From: Acorus gramineus
Lineage: Eukaryota; Streptophyta; Magnoliopsida; Acorales; Acoraceae
Direction: 5' to 3'
Assembly: GCA_030737835.1 (NCBI GenBank)
Contig: CM060847.1
Location: 21,354,433 to 21,418,432, forward strand
DNA: 64,000 nt
Of this stretch, positions 22,880-34,435 are shown piece after piece; within the stretch, counting starts at the first letter, position 1, and each line of letters starts with the position of its first letter. Both the position numbers and the translations under genes were made by a program. Below the pieces are notes generated by a model. The model was given only the letters and a program-made list of their open reading frames with translations. It did no database searches and was not told the origin of the DNA.

Positions 22880-23754
22880 AATTTTTGCATATGCGGTTTT
22901 GTATGCGGTTGGGTTACCACTACGAGTATATACGGTATGCGAGAGTATATAAGGTTCTGTACTTTTTTATAAGTAAAAATTGATTCTATGGTAGTGATTT
23001 TTAAACAAGAGAAATATGATAAATTTTGAAGACATCACCAACGAGATCTATAATATTTCTCATGCTTTTAGTCACACATTATGACAGGGGACCTACTTAG
23101 TAAAATATTCTTTATTTTTTTTTATATGCAGAGAGTATTTTTGTTTTTCAAAAACCATGCGCACTAAACATATAAACCTAATAACCCATGTGTCTTTGTC
23201 TGCTTGTGCCAGGTGAATGGTTTTCTTTCTTTACACACATCCACCCATTATGTCCGCAAGTTTTTTCATTTTACTTTACATCTAATATAATATAATACAC
23301 ATGCTTGCTTGGTACACTGTAGTACAAAAAAAAAAATGAAAAGGAAAGGAAGGCTGAAGAAGAAGACCAGATGCCGAGGAAGACTTGAAGATGAGGTAAA
23401 ACTGAAGAAGATCAATCGATGAAGAAAGATGAAGAAGGCTTGATCGATGAAGGAGGCATGTGAAAAAGAATACCTGAGGTGTGTGTCCGTGCGAAGTAGA
23501 AGATATGATCGATGAAGAAGATGTGAAGAATGTATGTCTCTGAGTTCGTGTGAAGAAGAAGATGACCTGATAAGGTCCGGCTCTTCTTTTTTTTAAGTTA
23601 TTAAACGGGTCAGGTGGTTTGGCCCACCCGACTCTTTTTTATGTCAAAACTTATGCGCCTGCTTAAGCGGACGCATATGATGAATTGGTCCGCATATGCA
23701 AGCGAGATATGGGACCAATTTCCGAATATGCAGCCGCATATCCCAACACCACAA
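22880..23754. mobile_element. 875-bp unclassified insertion with 5-bp TSD
   Basis: Copy B of the tandem duplication runs straight through (CACCATCTGAAAAC near 25157-25170). In copy A the sequence is split at CCATC, which is duplicated (22875-22879 and 23755-23759). The insert starts AATTTTTGCATATGCGG and ends CCCAACACCACAA. It holds GAAGAAGA-rich tracts (about 23335-23570) and several CATATGCGG/CCGCATAT words near both ends. No terminal inverted repeat is clear and no protein domain recognised. The CATATGCGG words also occur around the 42-bp array at 2727-3235, hinting at one family. Confidence 0.65.
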
Positions 23755-23999
23755 CCATCTGAAAAAGAAACCCAAGTCAAATTTCAGGTATCCCCATTCC
23801 TGTCATCCTCTTCTAAATGCTATTCACATACCTGTAATCAAATATCACTTAACTTGACGTAAAGTTTCAAAACCCAAATATAATTAGCTGTTTCAATTAT
23901 AACCAAGCCAATTATTTGACAGTGTGTTTGCCCCCTCAGCATCCAGAGCTTGATTTCAAGAGACCTCAAAATTCTCATGAACTTACAATTCCATAAATA

Positions 24000-25382
24000 T
24001 TTTTAATACATTTGTTCCATTTCATTCTGAACCCTTTCCCACGGATTATGTTGATATTGTTGCAAACCCTATGAAAATCTTTTACATGTGCTTAATAGTT
24101 GAAAACATTTTGGAGTAATAAAGCTCATAATAAATTTCCAAGACTATTAACCTTTGAATACAAGAACGCTTTATGATCTCCTCATTTTCCTCAAGCAATT
24201 ACAATCTCATGCGTACACACTTCATGGAATATCTAGACACTCATACAAACAAACAAGATAATGTGTATACATATAATATCCTTGCCAACCTCCTCCTACA
24301 AATGCCCTTCCATCAATGACTGAAGGAACCCAAAAGAAAAAAGAAAAAAGAAAAAAAAATGTTTGGGAAGTATGGCACGCTTGAATGAATCCACAAATAT
24401 GATGGTGATTCTGGTCAAACAATTGGGTTAGTGAAAAGACGTAGAATAAGGGTTTTTATCTAGATCTAATGATATTCATCACCAGTCATAAGAGGATTGG
24501 ATGAGGATGGTAAAAAGTAAGGTAGAATTATAGGAGGCTTATGCTAGATAATGCTACTTGATCATAGTAAAAATAAACTCTACTAGGATCACCACTCGCT
24601 GACAACAATATTTGATAATAAAGGCACTGAAGAAAGGTAAGGAGATATCCGTAATCGTATTTCTTATTTCTCAGGTAATTAGTTAAAGTATAGTTGACCA
24701 TAAATGACAAATATTCCACAGGATGCATATGTGAAGAATATGTGGGATGGAGAACTCTAAGAAACATGGACCCACCTTACCCATTCCTCAAAAAAAGAAA
24801 CTTTTCCTTGTCTTTCAAATTTTATAGAACAATCGTTGCACAGAACAAACTCATCCTCTGTGAATAAGAGACTTTCCCTCTACTAGACCAACTTTCTCCA
24901 TCAGCGGTTCCCTCTGCTTGCATTTGATGCTATGGAAACTAAGGGGCACATCTAGATGCTGGCCAACAAAGGTCATCTTTTTTGTGAAAGGTGTTATAAC
25001 TTTGCCGAAGAAATTTCTTACGTCTTTGGTGAGTATTCAGTGATTTCTTTCTTTGGCTTCACTTATTGTGCCTTCTTCCTTGTATGGGAACGTTCCAACG
25101 ATTATCCCATCCAAACCCCCCACTCTCTGCCCTATTGGACCATTCTATGATTTACACTCAACCCAGTCACCATCTGAAAACAAACCCAAGTCAAATGTCA
25201 GATATCCCCATTCCTCTCATCCTCTTTTAAATGCTATTCACAAAGCTGTAATCAAATATCACTAAACTTGACATAAATAATCAGCTCTTCAGATTAACTA
25301 AGCCAGTTATTATGCACAGTGTGCTTGTCCCCTCAGCATCCAGAACTTGATCTCAAGAGACCTCACAATTCTCAAGAACTTA
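24000..25382. repeat. Tandem segmental duplication, copy B (uninterrupted)
   Basis: About 1.38 kb, diverged by many point changes and small indels from copy A. It lies between copy A and the Agenet exon. It has neither the Copia insertion (the site corresponds to about 24745-24760) nor the 875-bp insertion (site about 25160-25165). Confidence 0.85.
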
Positions 25383-25546
25383 TTCTCTATCTAGTGCAAA
25401 AACCCAACCAAGAAAAGCAAGAACATGACTGGAATGCAAGATTCCTATAATGTCAAGTCCCAAGAAGTGATCAACAATTTCGCATTGAATGAGAGATCGT
25501 AAAAAGGAAAGAAAAACAAAAAAAGGAAGAAGGAATTTTGCTTTAC

Positions 25547-26023
25547 CTTCCCTCCGGAGACAGCGCAGTCCGCGGCGGGGACCCACTTCCCATCGACCCA
25601 TTCAAGGTGGGCCCTCAGCTCCTCCACCCCGAACTCCCTCTCGTCCGCCGGGTCCGGGAACCTCACCTTGTACCTCGGCGTCCGCACTGGCCCTCCCTTG
25701 TGGTCCGTCACCCGCACCTCCGACACCGTCCCGACCCACCACCCCTCGTTGTAGAACGCGTCCACCACCTGCCCGACCCGGAACGCGGCCGCGGGCCCCG
25801 CCGGACCAGGCGGAGCGGGCCGGACCCGGCCCGCGTCGACGGTCTCCTTCAGAGGCTTCGAAGGGTCGTTGTCGAGGGCGAGGGTTCGGTAGGCGAGGGT
25901 GAGCTTGCCTTTGGAGGGGACGGAGCGGACCACCGTCGCCTCGTACCAGGCTCCGCGGAGGCCCTCCTCGTCTCCGGCGACCTCCACTTCTTGGCCTCTC
26001 GAGAACCCCCCCTTCGGACCCAT
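25547..26023 (-). CDS. Agenet (plant Tudor-like) double domain, first exon of the DUF724-type gene
   Basis: Starts MGPKGGFSRGQEVEVAGDEE and encodes 159 residues before a GT donor (AAG|GTAAAG) in phase 0. Two Agenet repeats are visible. Residues about 6-72 carry GAWYEATVVRS and end VDAGRVRPAPP. Residues about 80-152 carry FRVGQVVDAFYNEGWWVGTV and end with LRAHLEWVDGKWV. This tandem Agenet followed by a distant C-terminal DUF724 is the standard plant layout, so I join it to the exons at 12254-14182. The exon is very GC-rich, unlike its surroundings. The next recognised exon needs one base from its predecessor, while this exon ends in phase 0. At least one small exon therefore lies unseen in the 11-kb gap. 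Confidence 0.85.
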
Positions 26024-26028
26024 ATCAG

Positions 26029-26056
26029 TTAGGGTTTCTTGGAAGGGTTAGGGTTT
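26029..26056 (-). promoter_or_regulatory. Two telo-box motifs just upstream of the Agenet start codon
   Basis: AAACCCTAA occurs twice on the minus strand (26029-26037 and 26048-26056), within about 35 bp of the ATG. Such telo-boxes are known from 5' regions of plant growth- and translation-related genes; a role here is inference. Confidence 0.55.
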
Positions 26057-26069
26057 TGCGGGGAGAAGC

Positions 26070-26608
26070 GGGAAAAGATTGGGCTTTTTTAGTGAGGGTG
26101 ATTATGAGATTTTTTTTGTTTGAGGATCTTGAATTCAAAGAGGGGACTGTAAACTGTTGCGGTTTTTATTTACAGAGTTTTTTTGGGGGTACAAAACACA
26201 GGATGTCTGAAATGGTGTGAATTGGGTGAATTTTTTTATTTTTTTTTATAGATATGACAATTTGTCATAGTGGTTGAAAATACATGCATTTGGGTATGGA
26301 TGAATTGTGGATGACCACATTTTAATGTATATATCTTGGTGTGCTATAGATACATGTACGTTGGTGGATTAGGATTAGCCATTACATCAAAAATATGGAA
26401 AAGAATTAAGAAGTCATGGTAGAACAATACTTTTTTTTGTGCTCAAATCTTATGTTTTTTTTTTGTGTTTTCATCTCTTTTTCTTTTATTTTATAACACT
26501 AATTATATTATTGTATGTTATGATTGTAGTCTTATCATAATTTGTGAAAAAAATTTGTCATAATTATAGTATTGATAGAATTCAAAAAATTGGTGTTTAT
26601 TCTCTTCT
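26070..26608. other. AT-rich intergenic sequence
   Basis: Upstream flank of the Agenet gene. T-rich tracts; no coding or element recognised. Confidence 0.5.
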
Positions 26609-26845
26609 TTTGGTAGCGTTTGATAGCGGGATTATAAAATTGATTTTTAGCAAACGGTGGATTTAAAACTGATTCTATAGGAAAGTGTCTCCCCACAGCT
26701 TTCTCTAATCGCAGCTTTTGAACACTATTTATTTGAAATCTGTTTGTAGGAAGTTGCGATTGTAAAATTATTTGGTTGCCCAATTGAAGAATCAGCTTCC
26801 TGCAAACGTAAAAGTTGTCCAATCATAGGACCAAACACTACCAAA
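26609..26845. mobile_element. MITE-like element
   Basis: About 237 bp with inverted ends TTTGGTAGCGTTTGAT and, on the other strand from the right end, TTTGGTAGTGTTTGGT. Interior without coding capacity. TSD not clear. Confidence 0.6.
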
Positions 26846-28088
26846 CTTGTCATTTGCTCCACCCAAACAAATCTTTGGGGTGGGGTGAATGATAAAGGAA
26901 AAAAAAGAGAGAGATAGAGCAATGCATACACGGTGGACATGGAGGAGCGGGGCGGAGGCAGGGGTTGAGACGCGGGGGGTGGGGGGGTGTTGCTGGCTAA
27001 GGCCTGGGTCCCCAAGCCCGTGGGTGAAATTTGAAATGTTATGCTTAGTTCAATTTGCAACCACCCCACAAATGTTTGATTTTTTTTAAGTATGTCTACC
27101 TAATGATATATTTTTTTTATAAAAAATAAAATACATTTACTTATATGAAATTAATACATATAATACATTTTTTTTTTAATAGGGTGCATACCAAGATAAT
27201 GGAACTTTAGCAAATTTCATACACCGCGTTATTGATATGAAGACTAAAATATGGAATGAGTGTATTAGAGCCCATTGAAATTATCAAAATTTGGAGTTAT
27301 AGTTTTTGGTTTTTTTTTTTTTTAGTTTTTTGAAAATCATGGTTTATAACGGATTTTTGGCCTCCATATTTCTTGGGTTGAAAATTTACTTAGATATTTA
27401 AATTTTTTAGCTATGTTGCTTTTTCATATTGCTATTTTTCATATTCCCAATAATCTGACATTCAAAAGGTATCTTTGTATTATAATTTAATAGAATCCTA
27501 CTTTTAATTTTGAAATCTCAAAAAACTCTTATGAGAAGATTAGATGGCAGGGGCGGCGCCACATATAATGTGGTGAGATCAATTGACCCCATTACATTTT
27601 TTTTTAAAATTTAAATTATTACATGTTCTCCTCTAAAACCATGGCAATCCAACCCACCAATTGAACTTATCTAGCCCGATTTTATATTAAAACACCAAAA
27701 TTACCCATGCGGTGTTACCCTAACATTAAATTTGAATAATCTCTTTTTCTCTCTCATCTCCACAGTCTGCTGTTCGCCGTGATCACGCAACCCCTCTCGC
27801 TAGACACATCCGTTAATGTTGATAATGAAATTATCATGCAATGATTTTAAAATATGAAATCTCGTCGAAGACAATTATAAAGTTTACATACTGAAAATCT
27901 TTCATCTTCTTTCTTTGATGATTTATTTTTTATTAATATAAGTTTTTGTTCTATTTTAAAAAAAAGTTTATGTTTTTCTTAAACATATGATAAGAGTAGA
28001 GTTTTAAATTTTTTTTATAAAATTTATGTTTTTTAAATGATCTCATCTATAAAAATTCCCACTAACAGACAACCATAGACGATCCACT
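26846..28088. other. Intergenic, AT-rich, with a possible single transposon end
   Basis: GCAGGGGCGGCGCCACAT at about 27547-27564 resembles terminal words of plant DNA transposons, but I find no matching second end. Otherwise T/A tracts and no gene. Confidence 0.4.
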
Positions 28089-29180
28089 TTTACGTTGTGT
28101 CATGGATCTAAAGGACAATCTAATTAACACCAATTTAAAAGGACAAAAATACCCAAAATCTAGATTTTTAGGGATACCCAAATAGATCGTTTTAGAAATT
28201 CTACAAACAAAAAGTCTTTTTTGGGATATTTATTAACCTAAATTGACTTTATTTATCTTAAATCATATGCTAAAACTCTTTCTTCATTTAATATATTCAA
28301 ATCCAAGGTCATTTGAGACTTGAGAAACATTAGTAAAACAGAAAAAAATAGTTTTTTTTTATATGACAATGATTTTAATATTGTTTTTTATAATCATGAG
28401 TACCTTATATGACAACAGTACAAAATTTAGAAGATCCGTGGACATTATATATTTTAGAAATTAATAAAAGAAAACTTTTTAGTAGAATTCTTAAAAATGA
28501 ATGGTTTACTATTTTTTAAATTAAGAATTTTTTAGAAATTTTAAAATAGGAGAATTTAAGTATTTCTAAACGTTAGATAATTTTTTAAAATCCTTAAAAA
28601 TATTTGAGTATGACATTTCTTAAGAATAATTTTTAGTATTTTTTCTATTTGGGAAACAAAAAGGACAATGGAAGATGAACTAAAAGGAGAATATTTGAAA
28701 GATAGACTCAACCATAGATAAGACTTTAGAAGATTTGTTGCACATTCTTAAATTTTAGAAATTAATTAAATAAAACTTTTTGGTAGAATTCTTAAAAATG
28801 AATGATTTGGTATTTTTAAAATTAAGATTGTTTTTTTTTAGAATTCTTAGAAATGGATGATTTGGAATTTTCTAAATTTAGAACATTTTTTTTTTAATTC
28901 TTAGAAATGCTTTATTTTGGTAATTCTTAAGAATAATTTATGGAATTTTTTCTATTTGGGAAACAAAAAGATAATGGAAGATAAACTAAAAGGAGAGTTT
29001 TGAAAGATAGAACCAAACCATAGAAAAACGGTTCTAATCCTTCAAAATTTACTACTATTTTAGACAACATAAAAAGACTATACAAGTACAGTGGTGCCAT
29101 AGGAAAGATGCTCAAAGAATCCCAAGAGAAAGAAAAAGTCTAAGAAGTTTGAATAGGTCTGTTTCGTAGTTTAATTTTTT
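28089..29180 (+). repeat. Orphan copy of the PME upstream region
   Basis: Matches the region upstream of the PME genes (compare 37449-38550). It runs from TTTTACGTTGTGTCATGG through the TATA region (GACTATACAAGTACAGTGGT, near 29070-29090) to the leader (GGAAAGATGCTCAAAGAATC), then stops in the first intron. No PME exons follow; an LTR remnant does. Inside it a segment of about 310 bp ending AAACAAAAAG.A.AATGGAAGAT is tandemly duplicated, as it also is upstream of PME2. Confidence 0.8.
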
Positions 29181-29204
29181 ACTTGATTGTTAGGATTTTT
29201 GAGA

Positions 29205-29432
29205 TGGCTCTGATACCATGTTATAATGAGAGAATGAAATAATGAGAATCCTTGTATTCCATTTAGGGTTTAATCCCTTTATATATAAAAGTGTCTAGGA
29301 GTTACACGTGTAATACACTACACACATTATGAGATAACACATGAAAAATGATAAAGAATTTGATTTAAATATCTAAAATACCTTTACTATTATACATATA
29401 CTTACAAAATTTATTTATTTACCCACATCACA
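29205..29432 (-). mobile_element. Copia-type LTR remnant with primer-binding site
   Basis: On minus, an LTR-like unit TGTGATGTGGG...TTATAACA (29220-29432) is followed by TGGTATCAGAGCC, a tRNA-Met primer-binding site (about 29207-29219). Only a few tens of bases of internal sequence remain before the orphan PME leader, so this is a deleted or recombined element. Confidence 0.65.
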
Positions 29433-30050
29433 ATTATAAAAAAAAGTATAATTTTTTATAAATATTTAACAAATACAAATAAATAAAAACTATTATACCA
29501 ATTATAATAATATCTAAACTCATCTATAAAAATAAAAACTGAATTTAAAAACATAAATCAATGTCTAATACACAATCAAGATTTTCACATCACGTATATC
29601 AATTATAACAGAGTTTCTTAGTTATAAAATCAAAACGAATATATAAACAGTGGGTTAAGAAAAGAGAGGAGGCTATTTATTTTAGAAAGGATGTAGATAA
29701 TAATTTAATTAAATTATAAATGATATAATAGTATCTAATTTAATATTCCCAGTGGAATTTGATATTACCACAAAAAAGGATAGGAATTTAATTCCACTAT
29801 ATTCATGTATTGATTTTAATTCCAATGAGGTCCACAATTACCATTAGATTACCACTAACCAAACATTGGATTCTACACACTTTCTTGATAATCTCTCAGG
29901 GAATCAATCCATCTTAGAATGACAAAAACCAAACGAGGCCTAATTTTAATTTTAAAATTTCACATAAAATCTGAGTCACAATGTCTATCCTGAGGTACTA
30001 AGATCGGACAGCTATGGGCATATTGAACAATTTAATTGTACAGTGCACAT
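29433..30050. other. AT-rich spacer
   Basis: No gene or element recognised; lies between the LTR remnant and the PME1 upstream region. Confidence 0.5.
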
Positions 30051-30912
30051 GAACCCAACCCAGACAATCTAATTAATACTAATTTAGAAGGAAAAATACC
30101 TAAAATAATCTTCTAGATGTTAGGACTACCAAAATCGTTCATTTTTAGAAATTCTACAAACAAAATCTTTTTTTGGATGTTTTATTAACCTAAATTGACT
30201 TTATTTGTCTAAGTCATAAGCTAAAACTCTCTCTTCATTAAATATATTCATATCCTCAGTCAGTTACTCAGTTGAGAAACATTAGTACAACAGAAAAAAG
30301 TATTTTTTTTTATATAACCACGATTTTAATATTGTTTTTTATATTTATGAGTACCTTATAAGACAACATTACATAAAAATTAACACACTTAAATTTTAGA
30401 AGATTTGTTGCACATTCTTAAATTTTAGAAATTAATTAAAGAAAATTTTTTGGTAGAATTCTTAAAAATGAATGATTTGGTATTTTTAAAATTAAGATTG
30501 TTTTTTTTAGAATTCTTAGGAATGGATGATTTGGACTTTTCTAAATTTAGAACATTTTTTTAAAATTCTTAGAAATGCTTTATTTCGGTAATTCTTAAGA
30601 ATAATTTATGGAATTTTTTCTATTTGGAAAACAAAAAGATAATGGAAGATAAACCAAAAGAAGAATTTTGAAAGATAGAATCAAACCATAGATAAAATGT
30701 TCTAATGCTTCAAATTTTACTACTATTTTTGACAACATAAAAAGACTATATAAGTGCAGTGGTGCCATAGGAAAGATGCACAAAGAATCTCTAGAGAAAG
30801 AAAAAGTCTTAGAAGTTTGAATAGGTCCGTTAGTTCTGAATTTTAATTTTTTATTTGTTAATTTGTTTGTTTAGTGATATCAAAGCCTAAATAAAAACTT
30901 TTATGATTGCAG
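30051..30912 (+). promoter_or_regulatory. PME1 upstream region, TATA box and leader intron
   Basis: TATATAAG at 30747-30754, then a leader containing GGAAAGATGCACAAAGAATC. From this ATG (30776) a short frame MHKESLEKEKVLEV ends at TGA. Alternatively a donor after the tenth codon (AAA|GTCTTA) joined to the acceptor TTGCAG at 30912 would keep frame into the PME exon. A donor ATAG|GTCCGT is also possible and would leave the short frame as an upstream ORF. Confidence 0.55.
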
Positions 30913-30918
30913 CGAAAC

Positions 30919-33097
30919 ATGTCTTCAAAGGTGAATGTTACTGTATCTCAAGATGGTCAGGGCAACTTCAGGACAATAACAGAGGCTGTGAAGAATGCAC
31001 CATTCAATAGTTCAGAACGTTATGTGATCTACATTAAAGTTGGATTTTACATGGAAGAGATGGTGGTTGTGAAACAATCTAACATCATGTTTTTTGGAGA
31101 TGGGATGGGAAAGACAGTGATGAGAACTACTCGGAGTGATGTGGATGGCCAAAACATTCAACAATCTGCTAATCTGGGTATGATATATAACAATCATTAT
31201 TTTTTAATGTTTAATATTATATGATTTTTGAATTATTTTTTTAATTCTCTATGCTTGTGCATCCAATTAATCTTTCAAATGTTTCATCTGTTATGTTTTG
31301 TTAATATTTAATTTCATTCTTCATTGTGTCTATCAAAAGATTCTCATTACACAGTGACAAAATTATTTGTATGAATGTAAAAGGTTTGTTCTTGAAATTA
31401 AAAAAATAAAGGCATTTTCAAGTAATGCAAAAACAAGTGAAAATAACCCAAAAAAATCATATAAGTATTAGAAATAACAAAATCAACCATTTTTTAGAGT
31501 TACACCTAAAAAAAATCTTCTTCCACAATCTTATAATATAAAATTACTTAACTACCCTTATATTATCTAATATTTAAATTTTCTCAGATCTTTAATTGTT
31601 TCACACCCTAATTGAAAAAAATTAAAAACTAATTTTATTGGTGAATAAAGTATTCTTGTATTTCTTAATACACTATTATGAGGTGAATTAATTGTCAGAA
31701 AGTGATTTTTTTTTTCATTTTAAAAGATTGTTTGCATGCTTTTAAAGTCTTATAAGATCCATTTGAGAACTTACATTTAAATATTATAAATTAAATCCTT
31801 ATGCAAGACATTTATAACATGAAACAACAAAAAGTATTCTGCGAAAAACGTTAAAAAGTTGGGAATAACTAAAAATCCACTAAAACTTAAGAATGCCAAT
31901 TTTTGAGAATGTTAAACACTTTTGATAGAGTACTCAAAAAATTTAAAAATAAGTAAAAACACTCTCAAATAAAAAATCATTTTTGATATTGTTCATGTTT
32001 ATCAATTAGGGTGTGTAATATTTTAAATAGTGTGAGAAAGTTTAAAAAATAGATGAGACAATGTTATTTATGTCATTTTAAAAATTGTTAAATGAGATTT
32101 TTTTGGTACAAATTTTAAAAGTAGTCATCTTGGGTATTTCTTATATTTAGAAGATTTTATTAGGAATATTTTCCCTATAAAAGCAACAAGCATATGAAGA
32201 ATAATCTCTCTTTAGTTCCTAATACACACACAAACACTAGCATTGTTGGTTGTATCTCAAGAAATTTCTAAGTTTGTTGGAGAATTAGTTATGTAATTTG
32301 GTTTTGTTTGTCTTAATATGAATTTTTATTTTTAAACATAAATATTTATAAAAATATTTATTTCTTTTACACAAATGTTTATTTCTTTTGATTCAGTTAT
32401 ACAAGGAAGTGATTTCATAGCGCAAGACATGTCCTTTCAAAACACAGCAGCGATAGAAAAGCACCAAGCCGTCGCTCTTAAGAATGATGGAGACAAATCG
32501 GTCTTTTATCGTTGTAGTTTTGAAGGACACCAAGACACACTTTATGTGAATCAAGGGAGACAATTCTACAGGGAATGTGAAATCTCCGGAACCATTGATT
32601 TTATTTTCGGGGATGCATCTGCTGTGTTTCAGAAGTGTACGATAAAAGTTAGAACGCCGATCAAGGGAGAAGCAAATGTGATCACAGCTCAAGGAAGAGA
32701 GAATGTTAATTTGAATACGGCTATTTCTATCCAGGATTGTCTTATAATCAATGGTGAACCATGTCCAGGGATGCCATGCTTAGACCCTCAGGTGGTCAAA
32801 ACATACCTTGGGAGGCCATGGATGAAGTATTCAAGAACCATGATCATGCAGTCCTTCATTGATTTTTTAGTTGATCCAGCTGGTTGGTTGCCTCATGAAG
32901 GATATGAGAAAACATGCACCTACAGGGAGTTTCAAAACAGAGGACCTGGAGCTGATACAAGTAGAAGAGTTAGGTGGTTGGATTATAAGGCCATTGATGA
33001 TCCACGAGAAGCGATGACATACACAGTGAACTCTCTCATACAAGGAGATGAATGGATTCCTGCAACTGGTGTTCCTTATGTGTCAGGTCTCATATGA
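30919..33097 (+). CDS. Pectinesterase PME1 (catalytic domain only)
   Basis: Two exons, 30913-31177 and 32397-33097 (GT-AG intron of about 1.2 kb at the position usual for plant PMEs, before VIQGSDFIAQD). From ATG 30919 the product is 319 residues. The enzyme class removes methyl esters from cell-wall pectin. Signature residues are present: GFYMEE (42-47), Gln110 in QAVAL, Gln132 and Asp133 in HQDTLY, Asp154 in DFIFG, Arg226 and Trp228 in LGRPW. The usual DFIFGNA reads DFIFGDA in all copies. Unlike most plant PMEs it has no signal peptide and no N-terminal inhibitor-like pro-domain, only an AG acceptor just before the ATG. The start could instead be at 30776 by an in-frame leader splice. Exon 2 protein is identical to PME2; exon 1 differs at two residues (E for K, F for L). 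Likely intact; secretion and activity unproven. Confidence 0.85.
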
Positions 33098-34168
33098 ATC
33101 CCTATCAATCATGATGTGTTAGTTGGGGGAATTAGCTAGGTTTCTAGTTTATAATATTATGTATGGAAGATTAGGATCTTTCTTCTTAGTTTTACTGAAT
33201 AAATATTTAAGAGTACTATTTAGATGCTTTAAGTTTAAGCTAGAGTTGTAATTTGCATTCCATATTCGGATGATTAATGCTTATTTAAATTATTTAGTTT
33301 GTTTGAAAGGTTTTTGTGGTGATTGGAGTACTTGCCCTTCTTTGATCCAGATTCTGCAACCATATGTCTCTCTCTATATAATATATATATTACCAATACA
33401 TAAATTTAAAAATTGAAATCAAATTCTGAATTTGTAATCCCTTTGTGGAGGTGTGTTAGCTATTTGCATGTTAGCTAGTTTTAATTTAATTTGTTAACAA
33501 AATGGGTGATGTTATACATTCCTCTTTATAATCCCACGTATTTCAATAAATGAAACTTGTAATTTTTTATTTTTCTATAAATGATCTCTATGATCCGTTA
33601 GAGTTTTCTCATTAATTTATATAAAGTATATATTTCGGAGGTTGATGTTACATGTTTAGAAACCCACATGTAGTCACACTTATGTTCAATGAGCAAATAC
33701 ATATTTAAACGAAACTTGTAACTTTTTACTTCTTAAATAAGTGGGTACATAAAATTGATTGATGTACATGATGAGATACATACAACTTAAAATATTTAAA
33801 GCTACAAATAAAAAAAAAAAATCTAAAGCATATGCGGACAACCAAATATAATCAATGATCCATCACATTAAAGATAAACCTACATAAATAAAAAAAATCA
33901 AAATCACCTAAAAGCTACACGTGAAAGTGTAATCAGAATTGTACATAACATTATCCTATTTAAATTTCCAAATACTTAAATCTTGTCATGAAATCAATGA
34001 TAGATGGATCATGATGTGTTCCATCGGTTATTTTAGCAAGTTCAGTCATCACAATGCAAATAAGTGTAAATAAAATTGAGATCAAAACATTAACAATAAC
34101 ACAAAGATCCAAAATTACGCGCATTACTCTAAATAGTCTAAAAGTATATACCTTATTTAATAAAATAT
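33098..34168. other. PME1 3' flank
   Basis: 3' UTR-like sequence after the stop, then AT-rich flank ending at the LTR start of a Copia fragment. The same flank occurs inverted at about 60875-61912. A shortened version lies after PME2, where 33450-33750 is replaced by a different insert. Confidence 0.7.
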
Positions 34169-34435
34169 TGTTGTGAATATAGTGGATAACCACCATTCTT
34201 CCAAGCCATAACCTCCCCCACTCTTCAACTCCATAACCCTCACTATTAATCACCCCACTATCTACCCCCTCACCTCTATAGACTTGTAACTCTCCCTTTT
34301 GAGATTCACCCTATAAATAGAGGGGCTTCTCATGTATTCCACAACCAACAATTGAATAATAAATACTTCTTTACTTCTCTATTTGCTTGTGTATTTTGTT
34401 TATGTATTTATATTCTACTCAGTTTGTTTATAACA
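34169..34435 (+). repeat. 5' LTR of the truncated Copia (left arm)
   Basis: 267 bp, TG...CA ends, with CCCTATAAATAGAGGGG as a good TATA region. The mirror copy is 60602-60874. Confidence 0.8.

Larger units (their letters stand above)
16810..23985. repeat. Tandem segmental duplication, copy A (interrupted)
   Basis: The order of sequence here matches 24000-25382: CCCTTTCCCACGGATTATGT near the start, then GAAGAATATGTGGGATG, then TCATCTTTTTTGTRAAAGG, then CCCTCAGCATCCAGA near the end. Copy A is longer only because it holds the Copia element and an 875-bp insertion; without them it is about 1.5 kb. Copy B thus acts as an empty-site reference for both. No gene recognised in the duplicated segment. 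Confidence 0.85.

Noticed and set aside
25489..26032. Long plus-strand Arg/Pro-rich ORFs
   Set aside because: Shadows of the GC-rich Agenet exon on the minus strand.
27547..27600. hAT-like terminal word GCAGGGGCGGCGCCA
   Set aside because: Only one end visible and no TSD, so no element can be delimited.
32393..32692. 99-codon antisense ORF in PME exon 2 (also at 40094, 54698, 62318)
   Set aside because: Repeats in each PME copy only because the exon is duplicated; it is a shadow of the sense frame.
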